Source: Bacillota bacterium (GTDB lineage Bacteria; Bacillota; Sulfobacillia; Sulfobacillales; JAIMBI01). From it: 38,513 nt of DNA. The notes below the pieces were generated by a model. The model searched no databases and was not told the origin of the DNA. It saw only the letters and a program-made list of their open reading frames with translations. The stretch is from assembly GCA_021818685.1 (NCBI GenBank), contig JAKATP010000014.1, forward strand, positions 1-38,513, given 5' to 3'. Below are positions 32,905 to 38,513 of the stretch, one piece after another. The position numbers and the translations under genes are program-made. Each line of letters opens with the position of its first letter. The first letter of the stretch is position 1.

Positions 32905-33965
32905 GCGCGCCGGATGTCGCGAGTGATGCGGCCGCCGGCGCGCAGGCGATCACCCTCGTAGAGCACCGCCACCTGTCCCGGCGTCACCCCCCACTCGGGT
33001 GATTCGAACCGGATTTCCGCGCCCTCTTCCCCCGGCGTCCAGGACGCCGGACGGTCATGCCCGTGGGCACGAACCTGCACGTGGCCCTGGGCGATGCTGG
33101 CGGGCACGTCCGGACCGACCACATCACGAATGGTCATGCCCGTCGCGAGGCCCTCTTCACGTGGACCGACCACGACTTCATTGTCCTCGGGATTCACGCC
33201 CAGCACATAAAGCGGTACCGGCGCCTGCACCCCAAGGCCACGCCGCTGTCCCACCGTGTGGAAGGCGATACCCTGGTGGCGGCCCACCTCCCGTCCGCCA
33301 CTGTCCACGATGCGGCCTTCTTGGACGGCCTCGGGGCGGTGCGTACGAAGATATTCCCGATAGTTGTTCTTCGGCACAAAGCAGAGCTCCTGACTGTCTG
33401 GCTTCCGGGCCGTCGCGAGACCGCGTGCCTCCACAAGGTCGCGCACCATCGGCTTTTGCAGATGGCCGATAGGAAACAACACGTGCCGCAGATCGTCCTG
33501 CGTCAGCGTGTAGAGGATGTAGCTCTGATCTTTGTCCCGGGACGCTCCCCGCCAGAGCTCGAGTCCCTGTTCCCCTGCCCGAATCTGCGCGTAGTGGCCC
33601 GTCGCCATATAATCGGCCCCCTGCCCCCGAGCCCACTCCCACAGCTTTCCGAACTTGATGTGTCGATTGCACAGGGCACAGGGGTTCGGGGTCACACCCC
33701 GCAAGTAGGCGTCCTCGAAGGGTTCGATGACGTCGTGCCGGAACGCTCCCTCCACATCCACCAGATAGTGGGGGATCCCCAGTTTCTTGGCCACGCGGCG
33801 TGCGTCCACCACCGCCTCCAGGGAGCAGCAGCTATTGGCCGCCTCGGCCGGCAGGTGCCGCATGGTCACGGCGATGCACTCATATCCCGCGTCCAGCAAC
33901 AAAGCGGCGGCTGCCGAGGAGTCGACGCCGCCGCTTAGCCCTACTGCGACCTTGCCTCGACTCAT
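32901..33965 (-). CDS. mnmA: tRNA-specific 2-thiouridylase MnmA
   Basis: A 354-residue enzyme adding sulfur to U34 of Lys, Glu and Gln tRNAs. The PP-loop GLSGGVDSS (9-17), catalytic C96 in TPNPCALCNRHIKF and second cysteine C195 in SQELCFV are all present, as is the C-terminal beta barrel (about 280-350). ATG 33965 is chosen for GGAGGAGG upstream and the ATGA overlap with the Rrf2 stop; the 414-codon ORF is overlong. In most Firmicutes a cysteine desulfurase gene lies between the Rrf2 regulator and mnmA; here they touch, so the sulfur donor must be encoded elsewhere. Confidence 0.96.
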   Translation of the reverse strand: MSRGKVAVGLSGGVDSSAAAALLLDAGYECIAVTMRHLPAEAANSCCSLEAVVDARRVAKKLGIPHYLVDVEGAFRHDVIEPFEDAYLRGVTPNPCALCNRHIKFGKLWEWARGQGADYMATGHYAQIRAGEQGLELWRGASRDKDQSYILYTLTQDDLRHVLFPIGHLQKPMVRDLVEARGLATARKPDSQELCFVPKNNYREYLRTHRPEAVQEGRIVDSGGREVGRHQGIAFHTVGQRRGLGVQAPVPLYVLGVNPEDNEVVVGPREEGLATGMTIRDVVGPDVPASIAQGHVQVRAHGHDRPASWTPGEEGAEIRFESPEWGVTPGQVAVLYEGDRLRAGGRITRDIRRA

Positions 33966-34420
33966 GTGCCTCCTCCTGACGCCTGCAGTACCACCGCGTC
34001 CGGGCTCGGTTCCTTCTGGGCCACCAAGGTACCAAAGCTCATGCTGTCCATGCTGGCCACCAGTACCTCCTGCACCCGTGACCACACATCGGGTCCAATA
34101 CAGCGGGACAGCTCCGGGCAGTCGTGAGGATCGTCGCTCGTGCACGTCGTCAGCATGATGGGCCCTTCCAGCGCCCGGACCACATCGCCGACACTCACTC
34201 GCGACGGCGGACGGCTCAAGGCATACCCCCCCTGGCTGCCGCGCACGGCCTCCACCAGCCCCGCTCGTTTCAAGGCCGGCATCAGCTGCTCCAGATACGG
34301 TTCGGCGAGACCCTGCTCCCGGGCGATCAGCGACAGGGATACGGGACCCTCGCCAAACCGGCGGGCCAGTTCAAAGACAGCCTTGACGCCATAGCGTCCC
34401 CGCGCCGATACGCGCAGCAT
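33962..34420 (-). CDS. Rrf2 family transcriptional regulator (IscR/CymR type)
   Basis: A 152-residue winged-helix regulator. The DNA-binding domain spans about 1-80 (RGRYGVKAVFELARR, LSLIAREQGLAEPYLEQLMPALKRAGLVEAVRGSQGGYALSRP). Three cysteines follow at C93, C101 and C107 (CTSDDPHDCPELSRC), the place where IscR-type proteins bind a 2Fe-2S cluster, so iron-sulfur or cysteine sensing is likely. It overlaps mnmA by 4 bases. The 142 bases upstream to rarA hold an A+T-rich patch with TAACAC repeated at about a 14-base interval, a possible autoregulatory site. CymR-like cysteine regulation is the alternative, and no IscS partner is next to it. Confidence 0.9.
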   Translation of the reverse strand: MLRVSARGRYGVKAVFELARRFGEGPVSLSLIAREQGLAEPYLEQLMPALKRAGLVEAVRGSQGGYALSRPPSRVSVGDVVRALEGPIMLTTCTSDDPHDCPELSRCIGPDVWSRVQEVLVASMDSMSFGTLVAQKEPSPDAVVLQASGGGT

Positions 34421-34562
34421 AGTCTCACCGTCCTCCTGTCAAAGATGCGATCCCCATCAATGTGCGAATTGTTAACACGATAAGCGTAACACCGCCCGGG
34501 TCCCCGGGTCAACGACGCCCCGTCCGCAAACGAACCGGCGCCAATGGCAGGACATCCCCGCG

Positions 34563-35936
34563 TCACCCTGGCGGCAGGTCGCCGCCATCAGCATCCGGGT
34601 CCCGCGACGGCGGCCGGGCGGCCGCGCGGGCAAAGGCTTCTCGCGCGGATCGCCAGGCGCTTACCCGCGCCGTCGTCAGCGGCTCCTCGCCCTGATCGCT
34701 TCCGCGATAAAGACCAAGCTCCCCCAACTCCGGCGGTAGATGCGCGTCGGGCAAGAAATGTCCGGGTGCATCATGCGGATAACGGTATCCGGCCACCGCA
34801 CCGCCTTTATACTGCGGACTTTGCAGGGCGAGCGGCACCGCGGCGTCGGGATGTTTGCTCACCGCCTGGTCCAGGCGTGCCAAGGCGTCCACCACACTGT
34901 TGGATTTGGGCGCCGTGGCGATGTAGATGAGGGCTTCGGCCAAGGGGATGCGTGCCTCCGGCAACCCCACCGCCATTAGCGCCTGATGGGCCGCCACCGC
35001 CACCAGCAGCGCACGCGGGTCGGCCATCCCCACATCTTCGGCCGCGTGAATCATGAGCCGTCGGCTCACAAATTCCGGGTCTTCGCCCCCCGCCAGCATG
35101 AGCCCGAACCAGAATAGGGCGGCATCGGGATCCGAACCGCGTAGGCTCTTGATGAGGGCCGAAATACGATCGTAGTGGCGATCCCCCGCACGATCGTGGT
35201 AGTGCGGCGCCTCTTTCCACACCCGGCCCACCCGCTCCTCGTCCGCCACCTCGCCGGGAGGGGTCAGAAGGAACGTCCAGTCCAGCAGATTCAACGCCAG
35301 CCGGGCATCTCCGCCGGCCCGGTTGGCGATGGCGGTCAGCACATCCTCTGCCACCTGCGCATCGGGCCGCCACTCCGCCCGGCGCTCGAGCGCTCGCCGC
35401 AGGACCACGACCACGTCGTCGCGCGTAAGCGGCTTCACCTGAAGCAATAGGCAGCGAGACAATAACGCCGGGATAATCGTGACCCAGGGGTTTTCCGCAG
35501 TGGCTCCCATGAGGGTGAGCGTACCCGTCTCCACATGCGGCAGGAGGACGTCCTGCTGAGCCTTGTTGAACCGGTGGATCTCGTCGAGAAAAACAACCGT
35601 ACCGCGTCCTTCGAGACGCCAGCGTTCCCGCGCTCCCTCCACGACCCGCCGCACCTCGGCCACCCCGGCCTCCACCGCCGAGAGCGGGACAAAGGCACTC
35701 TCTACGGCCGCCGCCAGAAGCCGCGCGATGGTCGTCTTGCCGGACCCCGGCGTCCCGTACAAAACCAGAGAGCGCAGCCGCCGTTCTTCGGCCATGCGCG
35801 TGAGAACCTGGCCCGGACCAACCAGATGGTCCTGGCCCACGACCTCACCGAGGGCCCGAGGACGCATGCGGTCAGGCAGGGGCGCCGCGCGAGCGCGGTC
35901 GCGCTCGCCCGCCGTCCCGAAGAGATCCGTGCTCAC
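34563..35936 (-). CDS. rarA: Replication-associated recombination AAA+ ATPase RarA
   Basis: A 457-residue clamp-loader-like ATPase (MgsA/YrvN) acting at stalled forks. Walker A is GTPGSGKT (61-68), Walker B FLDEIH (116-121), sensor 1 GATAENP, and the arginine finger region LLSRCLLLQ. The C-terminal tetramerisation domain shows HYDRISALIKSLRGSDPDAALFW and ALQSPQYKGGAVAGYRYPHD. GTG 35936 begins one base after the ltaE stop. Gene order rarA-Rrf2-mnmA matches Bacillus. A poorly conserved Arg/Pro/Asp-rich tail of about 30 residues ends the protein. Confidence 0.95.
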   Translation of the reverse strand: MSTDLFGTAGERDRARAAPLPDRMRPRALGEVVGQDHLVGPGQVLTRMAEERRLRSLVLYGTPGSGKTTIARLLAAAVESAFVPLSAVEAGVAEVRRVVEGARERWRLEGRGTVVFLDEIHRFNKAQQDVLLPHVETGTLTLMGATAENPWVTIIPALLSRCLLLQVKPLTRDDVVVVLRRALERRAEWRPDAQVAEDVLTAIANRAGGDARLALNLLDWTFLLTPPGEVADEERVGRVWKEAPHYHDRAGDRHYDRISALIKSLRGSDPDAALFWFGLMLAGGEDPEFVSRRLMIHAAEDVGMADPRALLVAVAAHQALMAVGLPEARIPLAEALIYIATAPKSNSVVDALARLDQAVSKHPDAAVPLALQSPQYKGGAVAGYRYPHDAPGHFLPDAHLPPELGELGLYRGSDQGEEPLTTARVSAWRSAREAFARAAARPPSRDPDADGGDLPPG

Positions 35937-35937
35937 G

Positions 35938-36963
35938 TCACGCGCCCCGACGCTCGCGGGCGAACTTCATAAAGAAGTCGGCCGCCGCGAGGATGCCCGC
36001 GTCGTCGACGTCGAGATGGGTCACGAGCCTCAAGCGCTGTGGTCCCATGGCGCCAAACAGGACGCCCACCCGTCGCCCCGCATCCACAACGGGCCCGGCC
36101 GGACCATCGAGGTCCACCATCACCATATTGGTGGGAACCTCCGGCTCCTGCACACGCAGACCCGGAAGCCCGGAGAGTGCCTGCGCCAGCATCCGGGCCC
36201 GCCGATGGTCGTCGGCCAGCCGCTCCACGTGGTGACGAAGCGCGAAAAGCCCACCCGCTGCGACGATTCCTGCCTGGCGGAGTCCACCGCCGAGGGCCTT
36301 CCGGTAGCGGAGGGCACGCTCGATGAATTCGGAGGAGCCCGCGAGCAGCGCTCCCATCGGCGCCCCCAGACCCTTGGACAAGCAGACCGTGACACTGTCC
36401 ATCGGCTCGACAAGCGCCCGGGCGGGAAGGTTCAGGGCCACAGCGGCGTTAAAGAGACGCGCTCCGTCCAGGTGGACGCGAAGTCCGCGGGCGCGCGCAA
36501 CCGCCACGGTGGCGGCGAGTCGATCCGGGTGGATCGCCGCTCCATTGTGGGTATTCTCCAGGCACAGCAGGCGCGGGCGCGGGTGGTGGATGTTCGGCGG
36601 CCGGATGGCCGCATCCAGCACCCCGGCCGGAACCACTCCACCTGTGGCCGGAAGCGTCCTGCACATGACCCCCGCCAGCATCGCCGGCGATCCGACTTCT
36701 GCGCCATACACGTGGGCGTCCTGGTCACAGAAGAGCTCATCGCCCCGTTCGGTGTGGGCCAGCACCGCTACCTGATTGCCCATGGTGGCGCTCGGAAGAT
36801 AGAGCGCTCGCTCTTTACCGAGGAGGGACGCGGCAAATTCCTGCAGTTCATTCACGGTCGGGTCCTCACCGTACACGTCATCGCCCACCGGCGCCCGCGC
36901 CATGGCCTCGCGCATGGCACCAGTGGGCCGGGTGACTGTATCGCTCCGCAGATCAACGCTCAT
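35938..36963 (-). CDS. ltaE: Low-specificity L-threonine aldolase
   Basis: A 341-residue fold-type I PLP enzyme splitting L-threonine or allo-threonine to glycine and acetaldehyde. It begins with the diagnostic DLRSDTVTRPTGAMREAM; GDDVYGEDPTV (27-37) is intact, D166 (HLDGARLFNA) contacts the pyridine ring, and K197 in CLSKGLGAPMG forms the Schiff base. The ATG at 36963 follows AAAGGCGGGCGG. It directly precedes rarA (one base between), so they are co-transcribed. Upstream lies the terminator of the 6S RNA candidate, so expression depends on read-through or a weak promoter of its own. Confidence 0.93.
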   Translation of the reverse strand: MSVDLRSDTVTRPTGAMREAMARAPVGDDVYGEDPTVNELQEFAASLLGKERALYLPSATMGNQVAVLAHTERGDELFCDQDAHVYGAEVGSPAMLAGVMCRTLPATGGVVPAGVLDAAIRPPNIHHPRPRLLCLENTHNGAAIHPDRLAATVAVARARGLRVHLDGARLFNAAVALNLPARALVEPMDSVTVCLSKGLGAPMGALLAGSSEFIERALRYRKALGGGLRQAGIVAAGGLFALRHHVERLADDHRRARMLAQALSGLPGLRVQEPEVPTNMVMVDLDGPAGPVVDAGRRVGVLFGAMGPQRLRLVTHLDVDDAGILAAADFFMKFARERRGA

Positions 36964-37002
36964 AGCCGCCCGCCTTTACGTCGCGTACTTCGCCTGCACA
37001 CG

Positions 37003-37026
37003 AAAAACGCGGGGCCGCGCCCCGCG
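37003..37026 (-). terminator. Intrinsic terminator of the 6S RNA candidate
   Basis: On the minus strand, CGCGGGG and CCCCGCG form a 7-8 pair stem with a tiny loop, followed by TTTTT (37007-37003). It ends 40 bases before the ltaE start. Confidence 0.7.
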
Positions 37027-37208
37027 AAATTCCCCCACAATGCCGTGGGCTCCGACGTTTTGAACCTGCCGCTGGCAGGTGGGTGCCTCCTCCGGGCTTT
37101 CGCAGTCCCCGATGACGGGGCAGGACGGCCGCACGGACGGATCAGGCTCCCTAGGTCTTGGTGTTGGCTCAAAACCTATCGAACCACCGCACGAACACCG
37201 CAGGGACT
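37003..37208 (-). ncRNA. Probable 6S RNA (ssrS/bsrA-type)
   Basis: A transcript of about 200 bases bounded by a strong promoter (TATAAT at 37220-37215) and an intrinsic terminator, with no ORF inside. It can fold as one long interrupted rod: GTTTTGAGCC near the 5' part pairs with GGTTCAAAAC near the 3' part (ten pairs, one G.U). GTGG and GTGC outside this pair with CCAC and GCAT around internal bulges, and the upper arm ends in a CCCCGTCATCGGGG hairpin. Size, rod shape and position between hisS and rarA match the 6S RNA locus of Bacillus, which mimics promoter DNA and binds RNA polymerase. A leader or attenuator of ltaE is the alternative. Confidence 0.6.
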
Positions 37209-37214
37209 GGTCAC

Positions 37215-37243
37215 ATTATAGCCGGGCGGCGGCGCGGTCGCAA
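37215..37243 (-). promoter_or_regulatory. Strong sigma-A promoter of the 6S RNA candidate
   Basis: TTGCGA (37243-37238), exactly 17 bases, then a perfect TATAAT (37220-37215) on the minus strand. Start of transcription is expected near 37208. It is the clearest promoter in the window and lies in a GC-rich region where TATAAT by chance is unlikely. Confidence 0.75.
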
Positions 37244-37284
37244 TCGCGCCCACCGCCCGGCCCTGACGAGCCCAGCGTGGTCCG

Positions 37285-37536
37285 CTAGCTGAGTTCAGCG
37301 TCTTCTTTGGCCATCCGCGCCACCATATCGGCCAGCAGTCGCTTCTCATGAGGCTGGCTGACCTGCCAGGCATGTTTGGCGACCTTGTCCTGGGGCGAGT
37401 GGGCCTCGACGCCGTTTTGCATCATCGCGTCGCCCATCGCCATGATGTCGTCCGACACATTCGGTTCGCCCCGGCGAATCTTCTCCGCGGCGCGCTTTTT
37501 CAGCTCGTCGAACGAGTTCGGCACTTCGTTTGCCAT
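37285..37536 (-). CDS. DUF3243-like protein
   Basis: An 83-residue helical protein. SFDELKKRAAEKIRRGEPNVSDD is followed by a second helical part, QDKVAKHAWQVSQPHEKRLLADMVARMAKED, which resembles the core of the DUF3243 family (YmfJ type) found in Firmicutes. Function unknown. The ATG at 37536 has GAGGAGGTGG upstream; the 137-codon ORF in the track is overlong. Divergent from the YvlD-like gene. Confidence 0.7.
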   Translation of the reverse strand: MANEVPNSFDELKKRAAEKIRRGEPNVSDDIMAMGDAMMQNGVEAHSPQDKVAKHAWQVSQPHEKRLLADMVARMAKEDAELS

Positions 37537-37560
37537 GGACCGCCACCTCCTCGTCAAGTC

Positions 37561-37614
37561 CGGCCCAAGGGCCGACATCGTTAGCCTCTCTCCCCGGGTC
37601 CTCGCTATGCGAGG
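37561..37614. promoter_or_regulatory. Two short palindromes in the divergent intergenic region
   Basis: CGGCCC-AA-GGGCCG (37561-37574) and CCTCGC-TAT-GCGAGG (37600-37614), both perfect, lie between the DUF3243 gene and the divergent YvlD-like gene. The second abuts TATAAA (37615-37620), a possible -10 for the plus strand, so an operator is conceivable. Either could also form a small leader hairpin. Confidence 0.3.
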
Positions 37615-37666
37615 TATAAAGCCGGGCCAGATTCGAACACTACCGCGAAGAGAGGCGGTGTGTGCC

Positions 37667-37999
37667 ATGAAATGGGTGGGCGTAATCATACGCTTCATCG
37701 TAGCCGCGATTGTGCTGATGTTGCTCGGTTACGTGGTTCCCGGGTTCTCCCACCTGGGGTTCGGCTGGGCCATCCTGGCAGCGGTCGTCATCGCTGTCAT
37801 CGGGTACGGGCTCGAGACGCTGTTCGGCAAGAACGTGTCCCCGTACGGCCGGGGCATTGTGGGATTCCTCGTCTCTGCGGCCGTCATCTGGGTGACCCAG
37901 TATATCGTGCCGACCATGCACGTCACTATCTTGGGGGCGTTGATTGCGGCACTGGTCATCGGCCTCGTGGACCTCTTCGTGCCAAGCGCCATCCGCTAG
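37667..37999 (+). CDS. YvlD-like phage-holin-family membrane protein
   Basis: A 110-residue protein of the 4-TMS 'phage holin family' (Pfam-type YvlD). Four hydrophobic segments lie at about 5-26, 30-49, 58-80 and 84-106, with the loop YGLETLFGKNVSPYGRGIVGFLVS and the end ALVIGLVDLFVPSAIR typical of the group. Despite the name these are usually chromosomal membrane proteins with no known lysis role; Bacillus yvlD is in an envelope-stress operon. ATG 37667 is inside the overlong ORF and follows a weak GAGAGGCGG. It is the only plus-strand gene in the right third of the window. Confidence 0.8.
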   Translation: MKWVGVIIRFIVAAIVLMLLGYVVPGFSHLGFGWAILAAVVIAVIGYGLETLFGKNVSPYGRGIVGFLVSAAVIWVTQYIVPTMHVTILGALIAALVIGLVDLFVPSAIR

Positions 38000-38026
38000 G
38001 ACCCATCTGGCCACCTCCTCCAGGGC

Positions 38027-38057
38027 ACCCGGGCCCCGCCCCGGACGGGGCCCGGGT
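38027..38057. terminator. Perfect 12-pair GC hairpin, candidate terminator
   Basis: ACCCGGGCCCCG, a 7-base loop, then CGGGGCCCGGGT, 28 bases after the YvlD-like stop. Very stable but with no T-run on either side, so a bidirectional or factor-assisted terminator is possible. Confidence 0.4.
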
Positions 38058-38333
38058 CTGGAGCCGCCCGTACGAGGGGGCTCGGGAGCGCCCCTCTTCG
38101 TGCTGCGTGGGGGCGGTCCTCTCCCCGGTGGACGCGGTGCAGGGGCGAACGCCTCCCCTCCTCCTATGAGAGTCCTGAGGACAGAGCCGGGTCCATTCCA
38201 CGCCCGCGCAGACGGATCGCCGTGTCCTTTCTATAGCGACTGGCGGCCCGTTTCGGGTAACAAGCGCACCCCGCCCGCACGGGGTCTTCCGCAGGAGCGC
38301 CAGACCCGCTCGCTTAAGGGGGGATGGCCCGGA
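38058..38333. other. Spacer after hisS with no gene
   Basis: No ORF with coding character. An ACCCCG/CGGGGT hairpin (38268-38285) about 50 bases downstream of the hisS stop may help terminate hisS. No aspS is present downstream of hisS, unlike Bacillus. No tRNA was found. Confidence 0.4.
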
Positions 38334-38513
38334 TCAGGCACCACCCGCGCCCAGGCGTTCCGTCAGGTAATGGACAAGTTCCTCCCGCGGCACTTCCTCG
38401 GTGGTCCCGGACGTCAGATCCCGCACCGGTGCCCGTCCTTCAGCCCACTCCCGACCGCCGACGATGACGACCCACGCTGCCCGCCGAGCCGCATCCTTCA
38501 TCTGGGCCTTGAG
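38334..38513 (-). CDS. hisS: Histidyl-tRNA synthetase, C-terminal end (partial)
   Basis: The last 59 residues of a class II synthetase anticodon-binding domain, running off the window edge. LKAQMKDAARRAAWVVIVGGREWAEGRAPVRDL followed by EEVPREELVHYL is the HisRS C-terminal pattern (SLKxQMKxAxRxxAxxxxIxGxxE). The stop is TGA at 38336-38334. Too short for the ORF track. Other class IIa synthetases share the fold, but this sequence and the hisS-rarA-Rrf2-mnmA neighbourhood favour HisRS. Only the 3' end is present, so nothing can be said about its start or regulation. Confidence 0.85.
   Translation of the reverse strand, partial: LKAQMKDAARRAAWVVIVGGREWAEGRAPVRDLTSGTTEEVPREELVHYLTERLGAGGA

Noticed and set aside
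37667-37999. Phage holin indicating a prophage
   Set aside because: The 'phage holin family' label covers chromosomal YvlD-like proteins. No other phage gene, integrase or attachment site is nearby.
38058-38333. tRNA or aspS remnant downstream of hisS
   Set aside because: No cloverleaf or T-arm consensus was seen, and no frame resembles aspartyl-tRNA synthetase.

Overview
High-GC bacterial DNA, most likely chromosomal sequence from a Firmicutes-type organism (a high-GC Clostridia lineage of the Sulfobacillus, Thermaerobacter or Symbiobacterium kind). This is inferred from gene order, not from a database search. The right half keeps the Bacillus-like neighbourhood hisS / rarA / Rrf2 regulator / mnmA / PRC-barrel protein / AI-2E permease / alaS / ireB / ruvX / DUF1292 / mltG. 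Strong GGAGG-type ribosome binding sites, frequent GTG starts and many ATGA or TGATG overlaps also fit.

Layout. (1) 1-1373: no intact gene; possibly decayed membrane-protein sequence. (2) 1374-2579 minus: a PLP enzyme of the cystathionine gamma-synthase family behind a sigma-A-like promoter. (3) 2831-9485 plus: a nitrogen-compound cluster with an AbgB-like M20 amidohydrolase, a class III aminotransferase, an agmatinase-family ureohydrolase, an M20 carbamoylase and a PuuD-like class I glutamine amidotransferase. Together they look like a route that strips guanidino, carbamoyl, acyl or gamma-glutamyl groups and amino groups from arginine- or polyamine-like compounds. (4) 9463-21479 minus: a tightly packed acyl-CoA catabolism operon. 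In transcription order it holds two MaoC-like hydratase genes (at least one broken), an SDR dehydrogenase, a phosphatase-alpha/beta hydrolase fusion, an NDP-forming acyl-CoA ligase, a crotonase, two acyl-CoA dehydrogenases, a second NDP-forming ligase, a thiolase-fold protein without the nucleophilic cysteine, and a DUF35 protein. The last two resemble the Ltp2/DUF35 retro-aldolase pair of steroid side-chain degradation. (5) 21633-22018 plus: a small unknown protein, possibly coupled to a 32-codon upstream ORF. (6) 22058-38513, nearly all minus: the housekeeping block, which also holds an acs gene between the AI-2E permease and alaS, a probable 6S RNA upstream of ltaE-rarA, a DUF3243 protein, a divergent YvlD-like membrane protein (plus strand), and the 3' end of hisS at the edge.

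The features most worth a second look are the phosphatase-hydrolase fusion, whose conserved N-terminus implies a CTG start; the Cys-less thiolase/DUF35 pair with two ADP-forming ligases; the decaying MaoC genes inside an otherwise intact operon; the 6S RNA candidate; and a 56-residue zinc-ribbon gene absent from the ORF track. I found no CRISPR array, insertion sequence, tRNA or rRNA.
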